Source: Methylacidiphilum kamchatkense Kam1 (GTDB taxonomy: Bacteria; Verrucomicrobiota; Verrucomicrobiia; Methylacidiphilales; Methylacidiphilaceae). From it: DNA of 64,000 bases. Where the stretch lies: the NCBI RefSeq assembly GCF_007475525.1, contig NZ_CP037899.1:2138033-2202032 (forward strand), written 5' to 3'. The translations under genes and the position numbers were made by a program. Positions 27,605 to 36,932 of this stretch are shown one piece after another (positions within the stretch are counted from its first letter, which is position 1; the number at the start of each line of letters is the position of its first letter). Below the pieces are notes generated by a model. That model saw only the letters and a list, made by a program, of their open reading frames with translations, had not been told where the DNA came from and searched no databases.

Positions 27605-29752
27605 TTACTTTTTTTTCCTTTTATTCCCAAAGCTTTTCCCAAAAGATGAACTTAAAAGGATGATCCCAGCACTCGATCCAATAATACCAAATAGGAGTTT
27701 TGCTTTACTAGATAAAAGAGAAGTATGATCTCCTGTTGAAAGCTGAGATTCATGAGGTCTATTTCTTAACCTTGTATTTTCATCCATAATCTCCGTATAT
27801 CTTTCAAGCAATACACTCCAACCAGCCGAATAAGTAAAACCTCCAGGATTGGCATGCATGACTCCCTTATAGTGTTGAATCATGTCATGTTCCCACATAT
27901 TAGCATACACTCGTTCAACATGACTTGGATTGTTTCCCTTAGCCCAAAAAAGCTGGAAAAAAGCACCAGGAGCGTCCTTTTCGGGAGGGGGAGGGACAGG
28001 ACGGTTCGTTTTTTGTCCAACCAACAGTCCATCCTTATAAAGAGCTTCGATAACTTTTTTTGCTTCTTCCTGAACTTTTAATCCATCAAAGATCGCCTGA
28101 TCGGCTGTCTCTAACCATTCTCCTGCAAACCGAGCAGAATGGCAAGCCGAACATGTGGCTATCCAATCTTCTTTCCTTTGTTGGTACCAAGGCTGTTTTT
28201 CCTTAATGCCCTGGGCAATTTCTGGGGTGGGATTAAAGGCCCAACGGACTTTTCTTACCAAATTGTGGCTGTACTCCCCATGATATTCAAAATGGCAACT
28301 CGCACAGGTTGGAGCAGTATATCCACCCTTGGCGATAGCATCTTTTAAAGGAACATCAAAATTCCAGTTCTTAGCTTGAGCCTGAAAAATGGTCCCATGC
28401 TTTGAAAGCATGTAATTTTCAAATTCATTATGGTCCACTCCATTATGACAGGTTGCACATGAAAGAGGATTACGGGCCTCTGCAGCTGAAAAACTATGCC
28501 GTGTGTGGCATCCATCACAGCGATTCTGTTGATAATGACACATATCACAGCCTTGAGCTACAGCTCTTTCAGACATGGCTGCCCAAGCTGCCAAGTTCAC
28601 ATTTGCTTCCCAATCTACAGCATGAGAGGGATGACCTTGAGGCCATTCATTATGAGGCCACTTTTGTTTACGTTCCGATTCTGATTCAGCAAATTGTCGC
28701 ACATGACAACTACCGCATGTCACTCTATCAGGCATATGAAGATCGACATCATGGCGTATTTTCTGTGCACCTATGGATCCATGACAGTCGATGCAAGAGA
28801 CTTCTTTAAGCTGCTCATGATTTTTGAGTATTCCTTGAGAGTGAAGCTGTTTTTCCACCTCTGCTAGTTCCTTCTTTTTATAAGCTTTAGGGTCCTGATC
28901 CGAGAGTTTTCTTATTGCCTCAAGATTGCCATGTATACTGTTTTCCCAAGCATGAAATACTCCTGGGGTTACTGTTTTATGGCAGGCCAAGCAATCAGAA
29001 CGACTGACCTCGCCTTTGATACTTTGAGGCGGATGATAAAAGTTTTTTGGATTCCAATACATTTCCATAGGGATTGGTTCCCAATACTGCGCATGAATTC
29101 CTTTCCCTGGATGAGAGGCGTCATAATTTTTTATTAGCTCTTTGAGATCTTCTTCCGGCTTCTTGACGTAGGAACTAGAAAGATTGTGAGGTCTTAAAGC
29201 TAAAACAGCTGAAGGACTCAACACTTTTTTTCTTTCTTTCTTAATATCATCCAGACTGATGAATGACTTATCGGAAGCCAGTTTTTCTTTGTTGCCCCAG
29301 GCAGATAAAACATAGTTGAGGACATCAACTAGCTGTTGATCATCGAATACTTTTCCCCAACCAGGCATTGATCCGTCGTATTGTTGAGTACCGACTTGAA
29401 TGGGACCTTCAAGACCATAGAGCACGACATCGATAAGATATTCTTTACCATTTTTTGAGTTTACAATATTCGGCACATGTCCCACAAGAGGGGGATAAGA
29501 TCCGACTAATCCTTGTCCACTTTGTTGATGGCAACCAATACAACTCCGGCTGAATAGTTCCTGACCACGAATAAATTCCTTTTGTTCTTTTTCTCTAGAA
29601 AGCGGGGGCTCTTCAGTCAGTACATACTGTGTAGTGAGATTTTGCAACCATTGATCCAAAACAATTTTCCCCTGAGTAGTGGTTACTTGAGCAACAAGAT
29701 TGCTCAAAGAACAAAATAAGAGAAAAAAAAGAAAGCCAAATGCCCATCTCAT
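27605..29752 (-). CDS. haoA: Hydroxylamine oxidoreductase with fused N-terminal cytochrome c and C-terminal anchor
   Basis: Periplasmic multihaem enzyme oxidising hydroxylamine, here 715 residues against about 570 for classical HAO. After a signal peptide, residues ~58-155 form a class I cytochrome c: CIGCH at 71-75 and a distal Met in YDGSMPGWGKVFDDQQL. The HAO core (~220-690) has eight CxxCH sites: CLACH (254-258), CIDCH, CGSCH, CDMCH, CDGCH, CATCH, CASCH and CSACH, nine in all with the N-terminal one. The C-terminal HANPGGFTYSAGWSVLLERY is HAO-like and probably includes the tyrosine crosslinked to the P460 haem. A hydrophobic helix (LLFGIIGSSAGIILLSSSF) and a basic tail end the protein, so it may be membrane-tethered. 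It lets a methanotroph detoxify hydroxylamine made by methane monooxygenase from ammonia. Confidence 0.92.
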   Translation of the reverse strand: MRWAFGFLFFLLFCSLSNLVAQVTTTQGKIVLDQWLQNLTTQYVLTEEPPLSREKEQKEFIRGQELFSRSCIGCHQQSGQGLVGSYPPLVGHVPNIVNSKNGKEYLIDVVLYGLEGPIQVGTQQYDGSMPGWGKVFDDQQLVDVLNYVLSAWGNKEKLASDKSFISLDDIKKERKKVLSPSAVLALRPHNLSSSYVKKPEEDLKELIKNYDASHPGKGIHAQYWEPIPMEMYWNPKNFYHPPQSIKGEVSRSDCLACHKTVTPGVFHAWENSIHGNLEAIRKLSDQDPKAYKKKELAEVEKQLHSQGILKNHEQLKEVSCIDCHGSIGAQKIRHDVDLHMPDRVTCGSCHVRQFAESESERKQKWPHNEWPQGHPSHAVDWEANVNLAAWAAMSERAVAQGCDMCHYQQNRCDGCHTRHSFSAAEARNPLSCATCHNGVDHNEFENYMLSKHGTIFQAQAKNWNFDVPLKDAIAKGGYTAPTCASCHFEYHGEYSHNLVRKVRWAFNPTPEIAQGIKEKQPWYQQRKEDWIATCSACHSARFAGEWLETADQAIFDGLKVQEEAKKVIEALYKDGLLVGQKTNRPVPPPPEKDAPGAFFQLFWAKGNNPSHVERVYANMWEHDMIQHYKGVMHANPGGFTYSAGWSVLLERYTEIMDENTRLRNRPHESQLSTGDHTSLLSSKAKLLFGIIGSSAGIILLSSSFGKSFGNKRKKK

Positions 29753-29846
29753 CGGTTTCCAAAATATTTAGAAACTTATCATAATTATCATCTGCGTAAC
29801 GGCAAATATTATTAATTATTTTTATCTCAAAACGAAAGATTTGTTT

Positions 29847-30350
29847 TTAGAAGAAGTCTTCGGTTTTTGTTTTCCATCCATCTTCCTCTTCAATCATTTC
29901 TCCCTTGAAGGCTCTAGATTGCCATTTTTGCCCATATTCTTTTTCTATTTGTGATATCTCCTTCCCACTTTTTTTTGCTTCTAGATTATAGAGGATTTGT
30001 CTGTCACGATTTTCCTCGTCAACGATTTTTTGAATATAATTTCTGTATTCTTCATCTTCAGTGCTCTTCACTATGTGAAGATAGCCATCTTTTCCTTCTC
30101 CAATCATTCTGTTGTTTTTCAATGCTTGAATTTCACCCATTCTCATTCTTCGCCTTTCCTGAATGGAATGATAAGAATAGAAAGGTTGCTGAATAGGAGG
30201 GCTTTTTACATTCACAGAAGCATTAACATCATAAAGCTTGGGTTGCTTGGGAGATATTCGCACAGAACGACAGCCGTTTACTATGAGGAGGAAAACAAAA
30301 AATACCCCAATCCACAAAACCTTAGCCCTATATTCACTCTCTGAGCCCAT
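29847..30350 (-). CDS. YdbL/DUF1318-like lipoprotein
   Basis: 167 residues. The N-terminus has a membrane segment ending in a lipobox-like LIVNGC (Cys27), so it is probably a lipoprotein. Residues ~72-160 match the DUF1318/YdbL pattern: IQALKNNRMIGEGKDGYLHI, then EENRDRQILYNLEAKKSG and KEYGQKWQSRAFKGE. In other bacteria YdbL sits with YnbE and YdbH, which take part in outer-membrane lipid homeostasis. Those partners are not here. It lies 94 bases upstream of haoA on the same strand, but no functional link to HAO is evident. Confidence 0.78.
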   Translation of the reverse strand: MGSESEYRAKVLWIGVFFVFLLIVNGCRSVRISPKQPKLYDVNASVNVKSPPIQQPFYSYHSIQERRRMRMGEIQALKNNRMIGEGKDGYLHIVKSTEDEEYRNYIQKIVDEENRDRQILYNLEAKKSGKEISQIEKEYGQKWQSRAFKGEMIEEEDGWKTKTEDFF

Positions 30351-30518
30351 GATTATCCGTTTAACAAGAAGCCTCTACAAGAAGCAAGGGGATAATTGCG
30401 GATAAGTCTATACAGAGGCAATTTCAAAAAAATCATTGTTGCAACAACAAGAAAGGTTCTTCACTTAGAATCAAATGGCAATCTCTAGAGAGGACAAAAG
30501 GGAATAGTTTGGGTCTTT

Positions 30519-31211
30519 CTATGAATCGTAGGGTGAAGGAGATATATCAGAAAAGTGAAAAAATTGCTCCTGAATTTCATTCAAAGCAAATCGCACTTCT
30601 TTAAAGGCAGCAGAAAGAAAGGAAAAAATACCTTGCAAGCTATTTTTTTGGGCTTCCGGATAACTTGCTGCTAGGGCATAACTCCGCATGCCAAGGCTTT
30701 CATAAAATTCCATGCCAGGCGATCCATTCCAGCATCGTTCTATATTTTCTTTAAATAGGCCACAAACAAATAGAGAATAATCGGCGATAAAATGATGTAG
30801 TCGATAAGCCTGCATGGAACCTGCCGTTTTCTCCAAAGATAAAAGCAAATCAGACATTCTCACAAAATTTCTTCGACTCCCTAGTCGGTAGAAAGGGGCT
30901 AACGAGTCCATTTTCAAAAATCGCATAAGCAGTTTTGTAATATAGGAAATTAATTCTTGATTTTTCAGTCCTCTTTTACCCAAGGCAAGTCTACCTAAAT
31001 ACTGAAAGTAGAGTTGAGCAGATATGGGGATAGGACTAGGAGCTTCAAGGATGTATCTTTTTATGGACTCAAAATCCAAAATCTGATCAATCTTCTCAGG
31101 TTCTTGCTTGAGGAGATGGATTAAAGCTATCTTTTCTTTTTGGTTTTTCCCAAGTTTTTGTGCTAGAATTTCAATATCTTTTTCGGTTATGTGAGTGATT
31201 TTTGGGTTCAT
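30519..31211 (-). CDS. Hypothetical helical protein
   Basis: 230 residues, no export signal, mostly helix-forming. It begins MNPKITHITEKDIEILAQKL and contains YFQYLGRLALGKRGLKNQEL and LYRLGSRRNF-like basic segments. I do not recognise a family. It has no cysteine-based metal site. It is divergent from the Nudix gene and lies upstream of the YdbL-like gene on the same strand, 168 bases away, a gap in which I see no clear signal. Confidence 0.6.
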   Translation of the reverse strand: MNPKITHITEKDIEILAQKLGKNQKEKIALIHLLKQEPEKIDQILDFESIKRYILEAPSPIPISAQLYFQYLGRLALGKRGLKNQELISYITKLLMRFLKMDSLAPFYRLGSRRNFVRMSDLLLSLEKTAGSMQAYRLHHFIADYSLFVCGLFKENIERCWNGSPGMEFYESLGMRSYALAASYPEAQKNSLQGIFSFLSAAFKEVRFALNEIQEQFFHFSDISPSPYDS

Positions 31212-31265
31212 TTCAATTATTTATTAAGCAGTTTTAATTCCAGCATCAAGAAGCTATTTATTACT

Positions 31266-31781
31266 ATGGAAGAATATTTTGATATTGTTGATGACAAAGA
31301 TAAGATCATTGGGAAAGACACTCGGCAAAATGTGCATTTGAAAAAACTAAAGCACCGTGCGGTACATATCCTTTTACAAAATCAAAACAAAGAAGTTTTT
31401 CTTCAAAAAAGATCTCCTCTCAAGGATGTAAATCCTAATTGTTGGGATTCTTCTTGCAGTGGTCATGTGCTTTCGGGAGAAGATTATGATACGGCAGCTC
31501 ACAGAGAGTTAACTGAAGAACTTGGTTTGCAACTTAACCAACCATTAATTAAACTCTTCAAATTATCTGCAGATGCTAAGACAGGAAATGAATTTATTTG
31601 GGTTTATTTAGGGTTTTCAAACGGCCCCTTTCAACTGAATCCTCAAGAAATTGCAGAAGGCAACTTTTATTCCTTTTCCTGGATCAACTTCAAATTAGCC
31701 ACTGAACCTGAATCTTTTTCCAATGCTTTCGCCTATATATGGCAATGTTTCACCGGCTATAAAAAATGCCATCTGTTATGA
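31266..31781 (+). CDS. Nudix hydrolase (isopentenyl-diphosphate isomerase-like group)
   Basis: 171 residues from the ATG at 31266, where family similarity begins (MEEYFDIVDDKDKIIGKDTR); an upstream extension to 31191 is unlikely. The Nudix box is exact: GHVLSGEDYDTAAHRELTEE followed by LGL, giving Gx5Ex7REUxEExGU. The preceding HRAVHILLQNQNKEVFLQKR and CWDSSCSGHV are typical of the YfcD/IDI-like group. The substrate is uncertain. It converges on and slightly overlaps the hemolysin III gene. Confidence 0.88.
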   Translation: MEEYFDIVDDKDKIIGKDTRQNVHLKKLKHRAVHILLQNQNKEVFLQKRSPLKDVNPNCWDSSCSGHVLSGEDYDTAAHRELTEELGLQLNQPLIKLFKLSADAKTGNEFIWVYLGFSNGPFQLNPQEIAEGNFYSFSWINFKLATEPESFSNAFAYIWQCFTGYKKCHLL

Positions 31782-32401
31782 AGGAACTAATGAGTACACC
31801 ATGAGATACATAAAAAAGCTTCCGAGGAGAACCATTAGATGCCAAAGATTATGGAAATTAAAATTCCTGCTTTGAGGCCATTTGAGAATGTAACTGAAAG
31901 CACCAATTGTATAAATTATCCCCCCACTTAATGCATAATCCAAAGAAACTTTTGAAAGATGGATTCTCGGTAAAAACAAAATTCCTACCCAACCCATTCC
32001 CAAATAAAATCCTGTATATAACCATCTAGAAGGATAGGAAAAAAAATTTTTATAAGAATACCAGTTATTGCTATCGCCCACATAAGGGCAAGTAGCATTA
32101 CCCTGTATTCCTTATCGGCAGCTTTTACAATAACAGGCGTATAAGTAGCTGCAATGAGAATATAAATCGAACAATGATCTAATTTCCTAAAGGAGGGAAG
32201 CAGTTTAGAAGTAATATCTACAGAATGATAGAGGCTACTGGAGACAAACATGAAGATCAAACTGAGTCCATAAATCAGATTATCCAATGGATTGATGGAA
32301 CTCCGCAAATCTTTAAAGAAGAGAACTTCAAGGCCTATGACAGAGAGTATGGCCCCAAAAACATGCGAATAGGTATTAAAAGGCTCTCTGATTTTTTTCA
32401 C
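31776..32401 (-). CDS. Hemolysin III family membrane protein, frameshifted
   Basis: Seven-helix PAQR/YqfA-type membrane protein. The 5' part (GTG at 32401) reads INTYSH-type FNTYSHVFGAILSVIGL, SSSLYHSV and FRKLDHCSIYILIAATYTP. The 3' part in another frame continues SRWLYTGFYLGMGWVGILFL and ends NFHNLWHLMVLLGSFFMYL with the conserved histidines. The frames join at an A8T5 tract (32039-32051 on the plus strand) if one base is added, giving IKIFFSYPSRWLYTG. Either a sequencing error or a real break. The family may be metal-dependent hydrolases; the role is unclear. Confidence 0.82.
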
Positions 32402-32508
32402 TATGTCCGTTCCTCATGATTCATAAAAACTGAATAGCCTTCAGCTAACTTTTTATCTCTATAGGACAATATAAGAAAATACTATTTTTTTACAGGGCAG
32501 TTGGAATC

Positions 32509-33678
32509 TTATTGAGGCTCTGTTTGGGTTTGTAAAGAATAACCGAAAGCTTCTTGCAAGGGAGAAGCATATCCAGTCAGTTCGACATACCCTTCCCCAT
32601 GGATAGGTATGCCCTCTTTTTTTCCTTCAACGCTTACGGCTCCCTCCCAATAAGCAAGAAAACCTAATTGGTGCAGAACCAGCTCTTGGGAAGCCATTTT
32701 GGGTTTCACTGTAATTTCAATCGGAGGATCAAATAATTTAATCTTCCAACCAGCTGGATAAGTTGCTTGGGTATTGGGACTTTTCCAAAAAGCAGTTCGA
32801 TCAACGCTAAAATCTTCTTTTTTGAGAATTCGAACAGTGTTTTTCCCTACCCATGTTCCTCCGGAATTGGAGTCGAACACTCCTTCTTTTGTCCGCAAAC
32901 AATAAAGCATGAGTTCTTCATTCGTATCCAGCTGAATGGCAAACCAATCCCAACCCACTTCGTTATTCCCAAGTGAATTTGTAGTAAATTCATGATCAAA
33001 CCAACTGGTCCCATGAACGCGCCATTCTTTGTTTGAGACCCGAATTGATCCATTGGTCATGAGCCTGGTAAAGGAATAGTAATAGGAAGCACATCCCTTT
33101 TGATCGGCTTTTTTACTCAGCCCATTTGCACCATGTAAAACTGGAGGTTTGCAAGTTTCTAGATTAAGATCAATAGCAATCTCGCCCTCATTAGCATGGA
33201 TATGAAACTTTTCTTTTGTGTTGTCTATAGTTCGCAGTTCCCATCCTCTAATCCATCCACCCATGCTTCCTTCTAGGACGCCTGCAAGTTCCAAAGCTCC
33301 CCGATCAGCTCTTTCATAGGCATAAAACTTCTTTCTCCGGATATCACTTAAAGCAAAATGAGCAAAATAAATATCCCTGAGTCCCCACTTGCTTATTTTT
33401 TGGGGTGGAGAACAAAAAAGACCTTGCCTAAATAATGTCCATTGAAATCCAAAAGGCTCTCTATTCTCTCCATAGAGATTCCCAGTAAAATACCACCACT
33501 CCGTTTTAAATTCTGGATGGGCTCCATGATCTCTTGGAAAAACCCATACCCATGGTTGATCTACTATTTTCCAATCTTGTTGGGCATATAGAAAGGCTCC
33601 TACATTCCAAAAAACCAAGCAGAAGAAGGCTAAAATAGGAGAGAAAAAAGTAAAAAAATTTTTTTGAAAACTAGGCAT
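32509..33678 (-). CDS. AttH / carotenoid 1,2-hydratase (CrtC-like) family lipocalin protein
   Basis: 389 residues with an export signal at the N-terminus. The family signature is HGAHPEFKTEWWYFTGNLYG, followed by FGFQWTLFRQG, YFAHFALSD and, later, VHGTSWFDHEFTTN and GWDWFAIQLD. Members pair with FtsX-like ABC transporters (the att operon arrangement) and fold as double lipocalins, probably handling lipidic or polyketide-like substrates in the periplasm. It abuts the permease gene directly, supporting a functional unit. Confidence 0.87.
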   Translation of the reverse strand: MPSFQKNFFTFFSPILAFFCLVFWNVGAFLYAQQDWKIVDQPWVWVFPRDHGAHPEFKTEWWYFTGNLYGENREPFGFQWTLFRQGLFCSPPQKISKWGLRDIYFAHFALSDIRRKKFYAYERADRGALELAGVLEGSMGGWIRGWELRTIDNTKEKFHIHANEGEIAIDLNLETCKPPVLHGANGLSKKADQKGCASYYYSFTRLMTNGSIRVSNKEWRVHGTSWFDHEFTTNSLGNNEVGWDWFAIQLDTNEELMLYCLRTKEGVFDSNSGGTWVGKNTVRILKKEDFSVDRTAFWKSPNTQATYPAGWKIKLFDPPIEITVKPKMASQELVLHQLGFLAYWEGAVSVEGKKEGIPIHGEGYVELTGYASPLQEAFGYSLQTQTEPQ

Positions 33679-36231
33679 TTATTCCATCCTTAGATTTTTT
33701 GCAATGTTGTCCTTAGATAACTGATAGGCAGGCAGAACAGAAGCCATGATAGCAATAATAAGAACGGCAAAAGGTAGCCAGAAGATAATGTCCCAAGGAG
33801 TTGACCAGTCGATGGTCCAACCAAAAAATGCCCTATTAATCACATAAGTCAACACAACGGCTAAGGCAAATCCAGCCATAACCCCAAGGAAAGAAGCAAT
33901 AAGGCCCACAAGGCCAGATTCACCTATTACCAATGTAAAAACCGTCGATTTAGAAGCACCAATCGAACGCATGACGGCTATTTCTCGACTTCTTTCGGAA
34001 GAAAGAATTAATAAATTAAAAAATATTCCCGCCGCCGAGACTAGCAAGCTGGTAATCTTTAGCAGATTGGTGATAGAAAAAGTTTGGTCGAATATCCGAA
34101 ATATTTCCGTTCTTAGTTGCTCATTAGAATACACGATGTAATCTCCAACTGCTTGAAGCTTTTTATCTAAGTCTTTTTTCAGTTCTTGTGCTTCCTTTGG
34201 ATTTTTCAAATACAAAGCTAAGCTATTGCTACTATTGATATTCCAAAATCTAATTAAAGTTTGTCGATCGAGCAGCACAAGGCCAAATTCGGTCGTAAAA
34301 TCCTTAAAAACCCCAAAAATTTCAAAGTTGATCATTCCTAAACCCGTCTTAAGAGTTATCACATCTCCTTCTTTAAGACCAAATTTTCTCGATAAACTTT
34401 CATTGATGAATATTCGATTGGATCCAGCTGCTTGTCTAAAAAGTTCTTTAGGGTTTCCTCTTCTAAACTCAAGATTGTTTTTTTCTGCAGCCACAGGAAA
34501 TGAAATCGAGGAAATTTTTATAGGAGAATTTCTAAATTCTGATCTAAACTCATAATAACGGTCTACGGTTTCTATTCGGTTATCTTTTTCGATCAGTGCT
34601 TCCGCGTCCTTTGAAAGGGATTGATGGATACCACTGACCAGATTCGCTGCAGTCGTAACAAACAAATCAGCTCTGACGCTTTGTTTTAACCATCCATCAA
34701 CTGTGTAACGAAAGCTCTTTATCATAATGGAAACGCTGATGACCATCGCAAGAGCAGTAAGAAGAGCAGCAACGGTCAAGACATTTCGATGCAAAGATCT
34801 ACTAAAATGTGACACGATCAGCTTCAAGAGAATATGCTTAGGTTGCGACAACCGAACGATGAGTTGGCAAATCAAAGGAGAGAGGAAAGCAAAAGAAAGA
34901 ATGGTAAATAGTGCAGCTCCAAAACTAAGAACCGAAAGGTTTTCTTTAAAACTAAAATAAGAGAAGAGACACGCAAGCAACAGGCAGAGGCCAACACCAA
35001 GGAACCAAAAGAATCCAAATCTATGTACCTTTTCTTCCAAAGTGGCTACAGAAAAGGCTTGAGAAGGTGCGATTTTAGATGCTTCCATTGAAGGGAAAAG
35101 GGAAGCGACTCCTACAGCTAATAGACCCATTCCTACTGCAAGAACAAACTGGATGGGAGAAATAAAGATATGTTCTATACTAGATAAAAGATAAAGAGAA
35201 GTAAGACTGGAAGAGACCCAGCCAATAAGCTTAGTGGAAAGGATATAGCCAGCTGGAATACCAATAACTATACCAATCAGCCCTATTAACATTGATTCTC
35301 CAAGGCAAGCGAGGATGATTGCTTTTGGTCCAACACCAAGGCATCGTAATAAGGCAATTTCAGACCTTCTCCTGACGACCCCTACAAGTACAGTATTGTA
35401 TATTATAAACATTCCAACAAATAAGGAAATTAAGGAAAGAGCCGTTAAATTAAGCTGGAAAGATCCAAGCATTTTTTCAACCTTTAAGGTTCTTTTCTCG
35501 GGAGTTTGTACCATCACCGAGGAGGGGAGCTCCTCTTGAAGAGCTCGGGCGATCTCCATACGATTGCTTTGAGATCTGACTAGACAGCTGATTCGTGTCA
35601 ATTTGTTAGGCATATGGAACATTTCCTGGGCATTAGCAATGTCCATCACCGCAAGATGTTCGTCAGAGCCGATCGCCCCAGATTCCATCTCCAAAAATGA
35701 ATGCACTTTTAAACTCACAATCCCTTCGGGAGTCCGAAGTTGTATGGTATCCCCTAGCTTTATACCAAGTCTTTGCCCCAACTTTTTGTTTATCCCTACA
35801 GCTCTAGAATCTTTCAAAAAATCGAGAATGTCCTCTTTTTTGTTTACACCCGATGCCAACTCAAAATTCCTAATAGGTTGATCAGTGAGAAAATCCACTC
35901 CTACCACATCAAGATATTCTCCAGGATATTTATCCAACATGGACACCTGTTCGAGAATGGGGGTAGCTACCTCGACATATGGTTTTTTCAGAATATCAGT
36001 TAAGATCTTCTCATCAAAAGGATAACTCTCAGCGACAATTTCTAGGTTGGCTTTACCCGCAACGAGATCTATCGAGGCCTTGAATGATTCCAATGCCGAG
36101 TGGTTGATCAACTGAATGGCTACGAAATTTGCTACCCCCAAAGCAATACAAAATACGTTCAATAAGAAGAGATAGGGATGGCTTATGAAATACCGAAAGC
36201 TATGATGAACAAAAATCTTCAATAAACCCAT
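33679..36231 (-). CDS. FtsX/MacB-like ABC transporter permease
   Basis: 850 residues. The architecture is two FtsX-type halves: an N-terminal helix, a ~210-residue periplasmic domain, then a block of helices; a second periplasmic domain and a last block of helices. The conserved segments IYNTVLVGVVRRRSEIALLR and LLILSSERSREIAVMRSIGA occur once in each half, as in YbbP/MacB-type permeases. No transport channel is implied; such proteins usually transmit force to extract lipids or lipoproteins. It is 23 bases downstream of its ATPase. Confidence 0.9.
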   Translation of the reverse strand: MGLLKIFVHHSFRYFISHPYLFLLNVFCIALGVANFVAIQLINHSALESFKASIDLVAGKANLEIVAESYPFDEKILTDILKKPYVEVATPILEQVSMLDKYPGEYLDVVGVDFLTDQPIRNFELASGVNKKEDILDFLKDSRAVGINKKLGQRLGIKLGDTIQLRTPEGIVSLKVHSFLEMESGAIGSDEHLAVMDIANAQEMFHMPNKLTRISCLVRSQSNRMEIARALQEELPSSVMVQTPEKRTLKVEKMLGSFQLNLTALSLISLFVGMFIIYNTVLVGVVRRRSEIALLRCLGVGPKAIILACLGESMLIGLIGIVIGIPAGYILSTKLIGWVSSSLTSLYLLSSIEHIFISPIQFVLAVGMGLLAVGVASLFPSMEASKIAPSQAFSVATLEEKVHRFGFFWFLGVGLCLLLACLFSYFSFKENLSVLSFGAALFTILSFAFLSPLICQLIVRLSQPKHILLKLIVSHFSRSLHRNVLTVAALLTALAMVISVSIMIKSFRYTVDGWLKQSVRADLFVTTAANLVSGIHQSLSKDAEALIEKDNRIETVDRYYEFRSEFRNSPIKISSISFPVAAEKNNLEFRRGNPKELFRQAAGSNRIFINESLSRKFGLKEGDVITLKTGLGMINFEIFGVFKDFTTEFGLVLLDRQTLIRFWNINSSNSLALYLKNPKEAQELKKDLDKKLQAVGDYIVYSNEQLRTEIFRIFDQTFSITNLLKITSLLVSAAGIFFNLLILSSERSREIAVMRSIGASKSTVFTLVIGESGLVGLIASFLGVMAGFALAVVLTYVINRAFFGWTIDWSTPWDIIFWLPFAVLIIAIMASVLPAYQLSKDNIAKNLRME

Positions 36232-36254
36232 TATTTTAAACTCAGTATCTGGTA

Positions 36255-36932
36255 TTAAGAGATAAGATAGCCGTCTTTCATCTGCAAGATTCTGTCAGTG
36301 GCTTTTGCCACTTCCAGACTATGGGTAACCATAAATAGAGTCAGCTGATATTCTTCTACGAATTTTCTAAGAAGATATAAGACTTTCTGGCTCGCTTCTG
36401 AATCTAAATTACCTGTAGGTTCATCAGCCAATACAATTTTTGGTTTCATAACCAAAGCCCTAGCCAAAGCAACTCGTTGCATCTCTCCACCAGAGAGCTG
36501 ATGAGGGTAATGATGGGATCTATGAGAAAGCCCTACTTGTTCCAATAGCTCTTTAGCCCTAGAGGAGGCTTCCGAAGGATAGACTCCCTGCAAGAGGGCA
36601 GGAAGCATCACATTATCAAGGGCAGTAAGAGTAGGAAGCAGATTAAAGAATTGGAATACAATGCCAATAATACTGCCACGTAACTTGGCCAATTTTTCTT
36701 CCTTTAACAAATGAAAGGGATAGCCATCAACATAAATTTCCCCTTGGGTTGGGGTATCAATTCCGGCAATTAAGTGTAGTAAAGTGCTCTTGCCACAGCC
36801 GCTAGGCCCAACAAGAGCGATAGATTGTCCAGGATAAATTTCTAGATTTGCTTTCCTCAAAGCCACGGTTTGTACTTCTCCGTTCCAATAACTTTTGGAT
36901 ACATCCTGAACGCTTATGATAGGGTTGTTCAT
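36255..36932 (-). CDS. LolD/YbbA-type ABC transporter ATPase
   Basis: 225-residue ATPase. Walker A is GPSGCGKST (residues 42-50), the Q-loop is GIVFQFFNLLPTLTALDNV, the signature is HQLSGGEMQRVALARAL, Walker B is IVLADEPTGNLDSEA and the switch histidine is in FMVTHSLEVA. This is the MacB/LolD/YbbA class. Its start overlaps the CHASE2 gene stop by 4 bases, so the CHASE2 sensor, ATPase, permease and AttH-like protein appear to form one operon. Confidence 0.93.
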   Translation of the reverse strand: MNNPIISVQDVSKSYWNGEVQTVALRKANLEIYPGQSIALVGPSGCGKSTLLHLIAGIDTPTQGEIYVDGYPFHLLKEEKLAKLRGSIIGIVFQFFNLLPTLTALDNVMLPALLQGVYPSEASSRAKELLEQVGLSHRSHHYPHQLSGGEMQRVALARALVMKPKIVLADEPTGNLDSEASQKVLYLLRKFVEEYQLTLFMVTHSLEVAKATDRILQMKDGYLIS

